A stretch of 64,000 nucleotides of DNA from Phallusia mammillata. Lineage: Eukaryota; Chordata; Ascidiacea; Phlebobranchia; Ascidiidae. Numbering within the stretch: the stretch's first letter is position 1; the number at the start of each line of letters is the position of its first letter. Positions 38,001 through 50,000 of this stretch are shown one piece after another. Made by a program: the position numbers and the translations under genes. Location of the stretch: NCBI GenBank assembly GCA_003260075.1, contig QLIY01000071.1:196483-260482 (forward strand), given 5' to 3'. The notes under the pieces are model-generated. The model ran no database searches. It saw only the letters and a program-made list of their open reading frames with translations, and was not told the DNA's origin.

Positions 38001-41000
38001 TCTAAAATAAAATCCAAATTTACATACCATGGACTCAAAAACAACAGAGGATTTGGAGAAGAAAAAACAGAAACATACCATAAAGGCAATTTCACCCAGT
38101 TGAGAATTTAAATTAAATTATTTAAAGTTTTTGATTGCTGTTATCATGCCAACCCACCATGCGCTTCATGTACGTCCAATCGCACTCGTGTCGCCATAGC
38201 AACAACAACTCGCGCTGGCGACATCCCGGTGCCAGTGACGTCATGAGGTTACGGAATATCTTCTCAAGGTCGCCGAGGGCGAATGTGTAGTGGGCTCGTT
38301 CGGGGGTGCGCAGGTACATCCCCCTCAATCGCTCCTGCAGCTCCACCGTTACTATGGTGATGTTCGAGAGGAGGGTCTGTGAAGAGGAAGAAAATATTGT
38401 GATGTTCAGAAGGTTGATGGTTCACATACTGACACTTTTTTAGTCTTTTATTTTAACAGTGATTCTTCACAGAAAAGTTTAAGCGAGTCTAGGTTGGGAA
38501 TAACTGTATTAAAACAAGAAACTTGGGCTACGTTGCTCCTGCAAAATGAAACTCAAGTTACTTTTTATTGCCCTTATAAACACTAAAGATGGTTTTTAGC
38601 AAAATATATTTGGTTCTTTATAAGATTGTCAACTGATATAAACCTGGAAATAAACATTTCCCAAAGATTTTGAGGTAAGATTTCGACATTTTCTCACCTC
38701 CATTGGTTTTTCGTTGAGAGCATCGGACGAAGTAGGGGAACCACCGTGTGTGAGAAGCAACCGACTTTGTATGAGTGTGCTGCGGAAAAAGGAATGGACG
38801 TTTACAAAGTCACAACTTCTACCCCAAGTAATGTTGTTTACTTACCTGAAAATGGAGTGTTGCGTGGCAACGGACGGATACGGGCACGAAAAGACCGAGA
38901 AGTGCCTCGTCATGCGCTGACTCATCACATTTGAACACGAGAAGGGCCGGGGATTGATCGTTGTGACGTAAGCGGTGTTGCTAACCTGCGAATAATAGTA
39001 CCTCGTTGCTAGGCAGGACATTCTAACTATCGTTGTTTTTGCGGCAATTTTATCTTTATTATTCGGCGTGTCGACTTCTTCTTTGTGACCTCTTTACCAG
39101 GGTATAAACGCACCAAATAGCATACCCTTACTGTTGAACATGTAAAATCATCACTAACACAATTGTTGCCACCACAAAACACCAACTTTTTGAAGATTTG
39201 TAAAATATATATGAGCTGTATAGTTGTATCTGCCACAAGCACTTAAGTGTTGCAGTTTTGTTGTTATACCTGCTGCCATTTATAGGTGACAGGATTCCTT
39301 ACTCCTCCCACGTCAAGATGTTGACGAACCAATTCACAAGCTGATTGCAGGTTGGGGGATTCACCTTCTGAAAGTAAAAGAGAAGCATTGAAAGATAAAA
39401 ATGTGGAGAAAGAAATTGTCTATTAGGCCTACAGGGAATATTAGCCTCAGATTCTAAGCAATTGCTCAGCGCAGGTCAGAAAGTCTAGGCTACGATGGGA
39501 TTCGAACCCACGACAGCAGCATATTAACACCTAACTTTTCTGATCAACCAATGACAGAATTAACACAATTTTATCACCCACCTGATCCAATAGATCTTGC
39601 GAGATTGAGGTCATCAACCATACAAAGCAGCTTCTTGTTCCCGCGTGGAGTGAATGTGACTCCATGTTTCCATTCGAGATGTTCCGTAATCCGCGTCCAC
39701 AAATTCCCAGCCTCCGTGAGTCGGTTACAATGGACAAACAAACTCAGCACTTCCGCCACTTCACCACTGCTCACGTTGTTAACACGCTCCCGCACGATGG
39801 CGCTCTTGCCACACCCGAGCGGACCGGCGAGCATCGAAGCATGACCGGCGTCCATCAGCGCACCAATCAGATGCATGAGTTGACTCGCGTCAGGCGTGTG
39901 AACGAACACACTTCCCGAACCACCAGCGGAACCAGAAAACTGCGGCAAGTGCTCCTCCCAGCGGACAAAGTTTCGGCTCTCCGCGTCCACAAACTGGCGC
40001 CAGGGATCACCGAGGGCAGTTGGGAAGGAGTTTGGCCAAATCCTGCACCACCAGGAGGAGAAGAGCTCCCTCGAATCCGCCTCCAAAGTTCCTCCAAAGG
40101 CCCAGAACGCACCATAAGCAACATATCTCTCTCTCTCAACGGGCGAGGAATCACTCGGCAACAGACAATCGAGCAACTTGCAGAAGGTACACGTCATCGA
40201 TGACGTACTGACGCGCACGGTCTGACGTAATCGGGGCGTGACGTCATTGTCGCCGACGAGGTGGGGAGGAGTGGTCGAAGAGTTGAAAAACGTCACTAGC
40301 CGGGGAAGATAACGCATGATGACGTCATGGGTGAAAGAGCGGGTGACGTCAGAAAGGTTCTTGAGCCAGTGAGTGAGATGAAGATCCCAGCTGAGTTCTG
40401 AAAATTAATCAGAGGTCCAAATGACTGAAGGGATGCGACGCACAGAAGGTATACGATTGAGGTGATAGGCCATAACCTTTGCTGAGCACTATGAGCAGCA
40501 TGAAACGTAACACTATATTTTTTACTCAAACTTACGCGGTATTTAAATAACGTTTTATTGGTTCTATTTGTGTATGTTTTCAACAGTTTTCATTTTCCAA
40601 TCCAGAATTTAGCTGTAAGAAACATTTTTGCCAATCGTTTTGTCATCATACAGGACTTTGGAATGTCCATGTCGAGTTGATAATGACATGCTTGTTTCAG
40701 ATTTGAACAGTGCCCAAGTTAAACGTAACATATTTTCAATCCATTCCTATCAACTCACCAGTTCCACTAAATCCGAGAACTCCAAGTTGTGAAAGAAGAT
40801 TCGGAGCAAGACATGATAAATCGGCAGCCTCCCAGATGACGCGGAGATCAAGAGGAAGATTCAATCTCTCGTTGTTAGGCAACGACAGCCAGGAGGAGCT
40901 TCCCACATGTCCGGATGTTGGACCACCAGATGCAGCTGATCCCGGTTCGGAGCGGAGGAGCTGAAGGAAGATATCGGCATCTTCTGCTTCCATCCTCCCG

Positions 41001-44000
41001 TCAACATGGAGGAGGAGGACACTCGGTTTTGTGGATCTCTGCAAGTGAACAAATAAGGTTGAGAGCTTTTGGTGATTAATTAGTGGGGAAAACGCAATTT
41101 AGTTGGCGCATTGGAAGTGGTGTGCCTTTCTATAGGCTTCTATAAGGAATATATCTTTTTTCCAAGGGTTAAACAAACGTTCACGATTTCTGTATGATCC
41201 TCAAGTCCTCAATATTCACGTTTTAGTGACAGACTTTCATAGACTTGCACATTTTAAACGTCCAGGGTAAAATGATATGACTTAAATAGTCAACATCACC
41301 CAATAATCAAAGTACGCCAGGCCTATTAAAGACGTTGTGCCGAATCAGACGGTCACCAAGCATTCCCATTTGGTAAGGCATAGGCTAGAAAAAAACTAGC
41401 CTGCGGCGGGGTTCTAACCCACGACAGGAGTCTTTCCGGGACTCGCGCTCTACAAACTAAGCTACACAGGCTTAGTGATGAACCCGACGAAACTTACCCA
41501 TCCAATAAAGATGTTTTTGTAGCAATCGGACTTCAAACGATTTCCGTATTAATATACACTCACCCCTGTAGAAGTAGGAGCGTCTTGTTCCACACAATGC
41601 GGTCTGATCATTTGTTGAATTAATCCATCTTTCCACTCTCGGCCTTCAGGTTCGAAATATCCGAAAACTTTACGACGGGAATCAACTGCGTTCACGAAAA
41701 CCTGAAACAATATTCGCAAGTGGTTATACTGAACAATATCAGCCCCTCCAACAGACAGCATGGTCATTGAAGTTCATTGTTTATGACAATAAATAGGAAG
41801 CTAAGAAATAAAAATATTTTATCAAATAACAGAATCAGTCAATGAATTACATGGAATACAACATTTCGACCAAAAGAAGAAACGAACGCGTGAATTTGAT
41901 GGTAAAAAAACATGTTTATGTTACAATCTCAAGCGATATTTGTTACTGATCTTGTGTAAATGTGGAGCGTCTGAAGGTAAAACATGTCGATGTTAGTATA
42001 TTTTTCGCAACAATTACGAGAAGATTTTTGTTTTGCGTTTCCATGTGATATTTGAACCCGAGAATCATATTGCATTGTAAAATAAAGCAGCACCAAGTAC
42101 GAAAAAACACCCCAAACTATCTGTACAAATTGGATAACATACACACAATAAGAAGCAAAACATGTCAAGAATGAAACTTACCTTCTTTGTTGTTACTTTA
42201 AAACCAAGTTGTCTCTGAGTTTCAGCATAAACATCAATACACCGGGATTTTCCACAACCAGCATCTCCACACACTATTACTGATCTCATGGACTCGGCGA
42301 GCTGGGAAAGAAAAAAAATGTTAACACGAAAAACACTAATGTCACGTCAGTTGCTAACAAATATGAAGAAAGCAGCTGAATTATTGTCTATAAAGACCAA
42401 CTAACAATTCTTTAATGGCCACAGGTGTATGGGATGTTATTTGTCCGTTTATGGATTAGGTGCAAGAAGAAATACATTTTAACATTTAGTTACAATAAAT
42501 GCCGCAGTGGTTGACTCAAATGGCCACATGTGATATTTAGGCCACAGGTTCCCTGTCCTTATATAAAAGCTTTAGCAAGTCTAGCAATAACTACATTCGT
42601 CATCACACAATCCCACCTCGGCCAGTTGCGCAGTTTTGTTCTGCAAGGCTGCTGCGGGACTAAGTCCGCATTCGGCGGTTGCCACGGCAACGGCCGCTTC
42701 CACGTCGTTGATTGGTTCATGCTCGGATGGTTTCGGTTCGAAAGGGCGAGAATCCGATTCCAACCGGTGCTCCGGAATCGAAATCTGCTCGTACATTAGT
42801 TTTTGTTTTACGATATTGAACTTGGATCAAACAATTATCCATATTTTACTGAAATTGACATTCTGCCCAGTGCCGGATTAAGGGTCTGCTGGCCTGTAGT
42901 TTTAAGTGGCCCGAAAATCAGGGTTGCCAACTAAAAAATTAGAATTATCAGTGTTGCCAAATCATTGTCACAAAGATCGTTGTTGTGAAGTGGCCTGATT
43001 TTTGACTGGCCTGTAGGCACGTGCCTACTTTGCCTAATGTTTAATCCGGCACTGATTCTGCCCCCAATTTTGTTACAATATACAAATTTGACCTTGACTT
43101 GAAACAAGTGACTTTAAACCATAACAACAGTCTCATAACCTAAAGATTTCATAACGTAAAAAACATTTAAAGGAATTTCAATCAACTCAATTTTATCCTT
43201 ACAACACACAACTTCTGCTACAAGGATGTCATGCTGTAGCAAAAAATTGAACCTTACAAAAACTTGACCAAAATAAACTACACAATTGCTCTTACACAGT
43301 TTCCACTGTTTTCACTCACTTCCAAATTCATGTCTCCTCCCATGCTCTGCATCAGCTCCTCATCTTTCACTTCCTCATCATCCACCACGAAGTCGACTTC
43401 CTCGGATGCTGCAGGGAAGAGATCAGTGACGAATGTGAAGAGGAGACTCCGCTCCTCCTTTCCAGGGAGTCGAGGGAGCAGGATGTTGCGGAGGGCGGTG
43501 ATGAGAGCAATCTCCTCAATCTTCTTCATGTTTTCAGCATCAGATTCAATAAGTTCACGACTGAAACAATAATTGGAGTATTTACTCCATTTCGAAGTTC
43601 GATCACAGGACATTCCCGAACATTAAGTCTGTGTTTGAGTCATGTGCCAAGCTTTCTATTTAATTACTGTACACTGATCATCTCAACCTCGGCGCCTAAG
43701 CAGTTTACATACGCTGAAAAACAATATATCATGTTCTGGACGAAAATCTTTTTGTTGAAAACGACTCAATGATTCCACGACTAAAAAATTAATTCAAAAT
43801 GAAAGGGTTTTGAACACAGGATGCTCCACATCATGTTTGTATATGTGTGCATGAATCATGTGACTCACATTATTCGGCCAAGTTTTTACCAAGTTGTTCA
43901 AACTACTTTACACAGGGTTTCTCAAGCTAGGCGCCGTCCTCTTTCCATTTCATAGGATTGGGTCGGTGGCAAAAACTTTACATTCGATACAATAAAATAG

Positions 44001-47000
44001 ATTAATTTGTGGACAATTTTTTATTGAAAATAGTAATATACAAGAGAGTAAAGTAATTTTTACCTTTGTACATCAACGTCAGCTCTGGACTGAACCACTA
44101 AACAGGTTTAAGAGGCTTCACAGCGCGTGACACAATCAAACATTTAAACAACAATTAAACATTATTCGTGTGCTTACTCCTTGCTGATTTGGATCGCTTC
44201 TTGCGTTGATTGGTCCAAGGATTGTTCCTGGGAAGAAGAAGATAGTCCACCTTCCACTAGAGGCCCCCCTACAGCCACTAGAGGTCCTCCTTCCGCTCCG
44301 CTGTCGTCAGCAGCTGTTGAACTTGCAGCCAAACCTCCAGAACTTGACATTAAACTTGACCTGAAACAAAGTTCAAGTGAATTGAAATTAAAAATCGCCC
44401 AAAAAGTTTTGCATCGAACGTGTTGGCAATAACAGAGACTACTTGGAAAGAAAAATCGTTTGTAAGCAATCTCAAAAAGGGGCAGAAACGTGATTTTTTG
44501 TATGGAAGTTATTGAAACTAACTTATATTAACATATCTATGAAAAAGGAAACAAAGCCCTTCGCTACAGAAAATATGCTGCTACTCAAAAAAGTATGCGA
44601 TAGAACAAAGTTGACGGAAATAAATTGGGAAATTGGTCTTGCGAAATAAAGTATGAACGCGTAGCTTTCGTGAAAAATAAGAAGCCTTGCACATTCAAAT
44701 AAAAGTGAAATTTTTCCCGCCTTGCAGACCGTCACCTGTGTTTCCATATATTGGTAAACTTTCTGGTCTTCTGTGTGATCATGTCTCTGTATTCCTGCTT
44801 CAACTCCAACTGTTCACGCATCAGAACATCCAACGAGACGCCCGCACCCGCGATCACGTGCTCAATCAGCGGAAGTGACGTCACAGCGTTGTCGCCGTAC
44901 ATGATGTGTAGTTTGCTGCCTCCAGCGGCAAATTCTTCTCTTGGAGCTGTTTCAAAAAAAGGTTTTTAGGCGATTTATAAAACTTACCTACATTTTACCT
45001 ACATTCAAAGTTAAATTATTTTTGACCTTCTAAAGCATTTTATTGATGTAATACTATTGTTGCTTATTAGAGTCGTACTGAGTTTTCGAGTTGAGTTTCT
45101 ACTTAAAGAAGAAAAATAATCCACAGTTTACCTGTTTGAAGAGAATTGGCAGGAATGGTTGAAAGCAGCGAACCACAAAGATCCAGAAGATGACAAAGTT
45201 TTCTCGATAATTCGTGAGCCTGAGTAAAACCTTGCGACAACAGATGGATTTCCAGAACAGTTCTTCTGTCAGGCTGTGTTGCGTAGACAATCCTGCATTT
45301 ATGACGTCACAATCAATATAGGAATTCTGTGAAATTACGTCAGTTCTGGTAAAATGAGTTTACCTGAAATATCCAACACATCCCTCAGGCAAACTGGACG
45401 CTACACTTGGCTGACTTCGGTTTAGCATAGCCCTTACATCCGGGACTCTTGGAACCGGGTCAAGCGTGACGAAGCAGGCTGCAGTAGGTGAAAGGTCAAT
45501 GTCCTCGCTCATTAGTGTGATGGAACTTTTCCCGGCTCTCAACGCTTTTTGAACTTCACTTGCGAGTTGGCCAGCCACAGAGAGTAGTGAGTTGCGGAGA
45601 GTGTTGAACCTCTGTAAGCAAATCCAACATCCCGTCTCTGCTATCCCCTTGAACAGGTCGCCTGTGAAATATTTCTGTTTATTACACTAAAAAAATGACA
45701 AAATTTGTACACAAGGCGTTTGGATTTTAAGGACTTAAATTTGTGCACATCCCCTTAACTTTCGAAAGATTTCTGTACGCAAACAAACAGAATTTTTACA
45801 TAAAGCCGCTTTGGTGCTAGGGATGTGCTTGGCTACCACATGTTATTATTCTGAAACCTTTCATCAAAAACCTTAGATTTACTATTTGCAACCACTTTTC
45901 TATGTTTTTGTTTAAAGGATCCCATTAAACATCAACACTTGGTCTTGATGAACCACAGAAATTTTGTTCCAAACACACAAAAAATCATTTCAGAAAAGCC
46001 TACCGAGCATGAAATGATCCATAGATTGTGTGCAAAGTACCGAGTACATTCCTCTGCCGAGTTGATATGAGAGTTCAGAGAGCGTTTCTGGAGGAGCCAT
46101 TGATGAGGAGGAGATTGCAACTCCGGAGAAGGATTGAAGAGCTTGGCACATTGAGAGGAGGACGCGATCACAAGAGGGCGTAACAACGTATCTGGGGGTG
46201 CAATAATTATTTGAAAAACTCGTTCTTTCAACAAAAAGATACAAAGCAGCATATCGGTTGGATAAATGGCAAAGTTTCCTACATTTTTCTGCATGAAGTA
46301 TTTGAAACCGTGATTCGTGTACAAAATTTATGTTGGAACAATATATACGGATCTGTTCATAGGTTTATAGGTGAAAATAAATAGACGTAAAAAAGCGACA
46401 TGCTTTCATGGCAAATAAAGCATGTCGCTTTTTACGTCTGTGTGGGCGGTTATTTTCACCATTAAAATTTATGTTGTTGAAGAACATTCATTGACTAAAA
46501 ACCTCAAAAACTAACCACATCCAACGTTAAAAGTCGCATTGCAATTTTCCGTACCTCTGACACGAGCCCTGATATTCAAATCCGTAATCGAAGTTCCACG
46601 TCATGGTTTGAACTTTGACCCCCATGTCGTCAGGAGTGTAAACGTGTTTGAGATGAGCTTCCCAATCGAACAACTGATGAAAAAGACAAAACTTACGGAA
46701 GTTAGATACAGCAAAAAACAAGTTGCTAAAAAATTAAACTAGTTTCTCATATCAAATTTACAAAGCTATTCTGGCAATTGTATTTTTATTCCGACGCTTC
46801 GACGTCCTATACAGGTCGCATTCATCAGGGTAAATAACACTGAATGCGCGTAGTACAGTGCACGATAAATTCAACGCAAGCACGACACAACGCGACGAAA
46901 ACACTGTGCGATAACAAATGATTGGGCCTCGAATTTATCCAAGTCCCTCACAGCTTGTGAGTAATTTTCCACTTTTTGAGATATTTTTTTGAAATTTCTT

Positions 47001-50000
47001 ACCTTTTCTGTAGATTGATTGGCGATCGAACTTCGCAAAAGATAACAAAGATCTCTTTGTTGCGTCAATAATCCAATGAGACCGCTGATTTTGCGAATTT
47101 GTGATGGAAAGAGCAAAAGTTTGCCGTCAGATGGCGCTGTGCTCAATGCTTGTTTGTCCTAAAAGTTTAATTACGTTTAGTGCGGAAGCTTATGTTAAAG
47201 TTATGTGCCCGATTCGCGATTTAAAAAAAATAAAATAAAAAACAAGCCAGTTCTGCATTGTATTGCATACTACGGTTTGCTAACCCAGGTTTCTATTTTT
47301 GCTTAAAAGATCCAAAACCAACAAAATTGTTACAACCTATTAACAGATCTTGCTAAAGATAAACAGCTTTAAGAATCTTTTATGCTTTTTTCAACATCAG
47401 AAGCCAAATTTAACTGAAGTCAACAACGAGTATAAATGAATATCAAATAGAGATTTCTTCGACTTTAAACATCTGCAACTTTGAAGCAACCGACCTGATC
47501 CGTTCCATCTCTCGCATTCTCTCCATCCAACACATCTCCTCTCGTTCCTCTGCTTCCCGATCTAACTTGTTCGGTGAAAAGCAAACTCTGCATCGTATTT
47601 ATCGGCCCGCTACGTCCTGCATTGTGACGTCAATAACATCATTATGACATTATTGTGACGAAACATTGTAAATTAAAATGTTTGGGTAATTGGACTGTGA
47701 ACTTAATTAAAGTCTCATATTTATTGTGTATCAGCCTGGTATGTTGATTCTCTCTGGCGACTCGTCATTCATATTTTCATGAAAGGTTCTCAGTGAAAGT
47801 TACTAATGCAAATGCGGGCTAGTGAAAAAGGTTGTAGTTTTTTTTTTTAAATGTTCAAAACATCTATTTTGCTACCGTACCTGATTCTCCGACCATTGCG
47901 TCATCAACATAGGAATCCTCTCCAATGTCCATGTCGTCATCCAACATCGATCTGTTAATATATACCAGACAAAAGTTCTAATACACGATGTTCCTCATGC
48001 TATTAATTAGGGATGAGCCGAGCCAGAACCCGAGTACTAGGTACAGAGCATCGCTGTTTTTCATGTATACGAAATTCTGTTCGAAAGGGTAAGAACAAAA
48101 ATGGCTGTTTTTAAATGCGTTAGATGGTGGAAAAACGTGTACTTCTGGGACCTGTACAGCCTAATACACAGCTGGTGACACAAGGGACCTTGGAAAGTTA
48201 CAAAACTAGCGCGGAATTGGAAATGTTTGTGACGTTACAATGCACCGAGCGTGCTCGATCACACAGAACATTTGCTGTTTTGGTCCATCCCTACTATTAA
48301 TATATGTCAACAGGTTTTCTTAAGGTAGATTTGTCTTTTACTGAGAGCTGGGGATAAACTGATGGTCAACAAAAACTTACTGACACTTTGCACTAAAAAT
48401 GCTACGAAATATGCTTGATTTATTCACAGCCGACCGAAAAAAGTTTTTCATGTCTTACTTGGTTGAAGGAGCTCCAATAGAGTCGGATCCATCAGAGAGG
48501 TTCCTTCCCTCATCCTGATCCTTCTCTCTTCCTCTGCTCCCAACTTTCTTCTTCGCACTTTTCGTGTGAACCATGCGCTCATCTTCTATACCCTGTAAGT
48601 AACGTATAGGTTGGATGAGTCGTGAGACGAAGCGTTACAATAATTGGTATCTTTAAGAAGTTAGTGCTATTTATTTGTGTTTGTGATACAAACGAAACCA
48701 CACACAAAACAAATACATTCTTGAGTCTATCTACTATCGGAGGGAAAGGTTGTGCAACTCATAATTAGTCTCTGTAGAAGAGAAGAGCGATTGTCTCAAC
48801 TTGGGATTCAAATTTTTGTCATCCGGTTCTATTACAAAAGTCATATTTTTCAACCCCCCCCCCACAAAACAAATACATTCTTGAGTCTATCTACTATCGG
48901 AGGGAAAGGTTCTCATAATTACTCATAATTAGTCTCTGTAGAAGAGAAGAGCGATTGTCTCAACTTGGAATTCAAATTTTTTTCAGCCGGTTTTATCACA
49001 AAAGTCATATTTTTCAGCCGGTTCCATCACAAAAGTCGTATTTTTCAGCCGGTTTTGTTACAAAAAAAAGCGGTTCTATCACAAAAGTCATATTTTTCAG
49101 CCGGTTCTGCTACAAAAAGTCAATTTTGAGACAGTAACCAGTAATGCTAACCGGTTCGCTGATCTCATAAAATTTCAGACGGTTCTATAGAACCGGTACA
49201 GTAACCAGTAATGCTAACCGGTTCGCTGATCTCATAAAGTTTCGTGAGACGGTTCCATAGAGCCTGTGCAAACCGGCTGAATCCCACCACTGCTTAAACC
49301 CATCCAATTTGTTAATCTATAGTGTATTGAATATTAGTTTCAACCCCCCCCCCTGGTGGAAAAACGTGTACTTCTGGGACCTGTACAGCCTAATACACAG
49401 CGGGTGACACAAGGGACCTTGGAAAGCTACAAAACTAGCGCGGAATTGGAAATGTTTGTGACTCCTCAATGCACCGAGCGTGCTCGACCAAACATAACAT
49501 TTGCTGTTTTGGTCCATCCCTACTATTAATATATGCCAACATGTTTTCTTAAGGTAGATTTGTCTTTTACTGAGAGCTGGGGATAAATTAATGGTCAACA
49601 AATTCATACTGACGCCTCTCACTCAAATATGCTACGAAATATGCTTGATTTAACCCCCCCCCCGATCTCATAAAATTTCGTAAGACGGTTCTATAGAACT
49701 GGTGCGAACCGGCTGAATCCAACCACTGCTTAAACCCAATTTGTTGATCTATAGTTTGTGTTGAATAATAATTTCAGGATGATTATTTACCTTCAGCATA
49801 ATCACAGCGGCATGAAGGTTATCACTGATGTCATCAGCAACTTTCACCAAAGCAAGGTGATCCCCTTCAGATGTTGATTTCAACGCTTCTTCCATTCGGT
49901 TGTTTAACTAAAACCAGGTGAGATAATTAGGTTTAAAGTAAGAATTTCAAACTCAAGTTGCAAGTGGAATAGGAAAGTTCGTTTTTCGCTCTTACCACTA

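Noticed and set aside
39664-40203. 179-codon + strand ORF
   Set aside because: It is the antisense shadow of the 272-residue AAA3 exon, which carries the P-loop and Walker B on the - strand.
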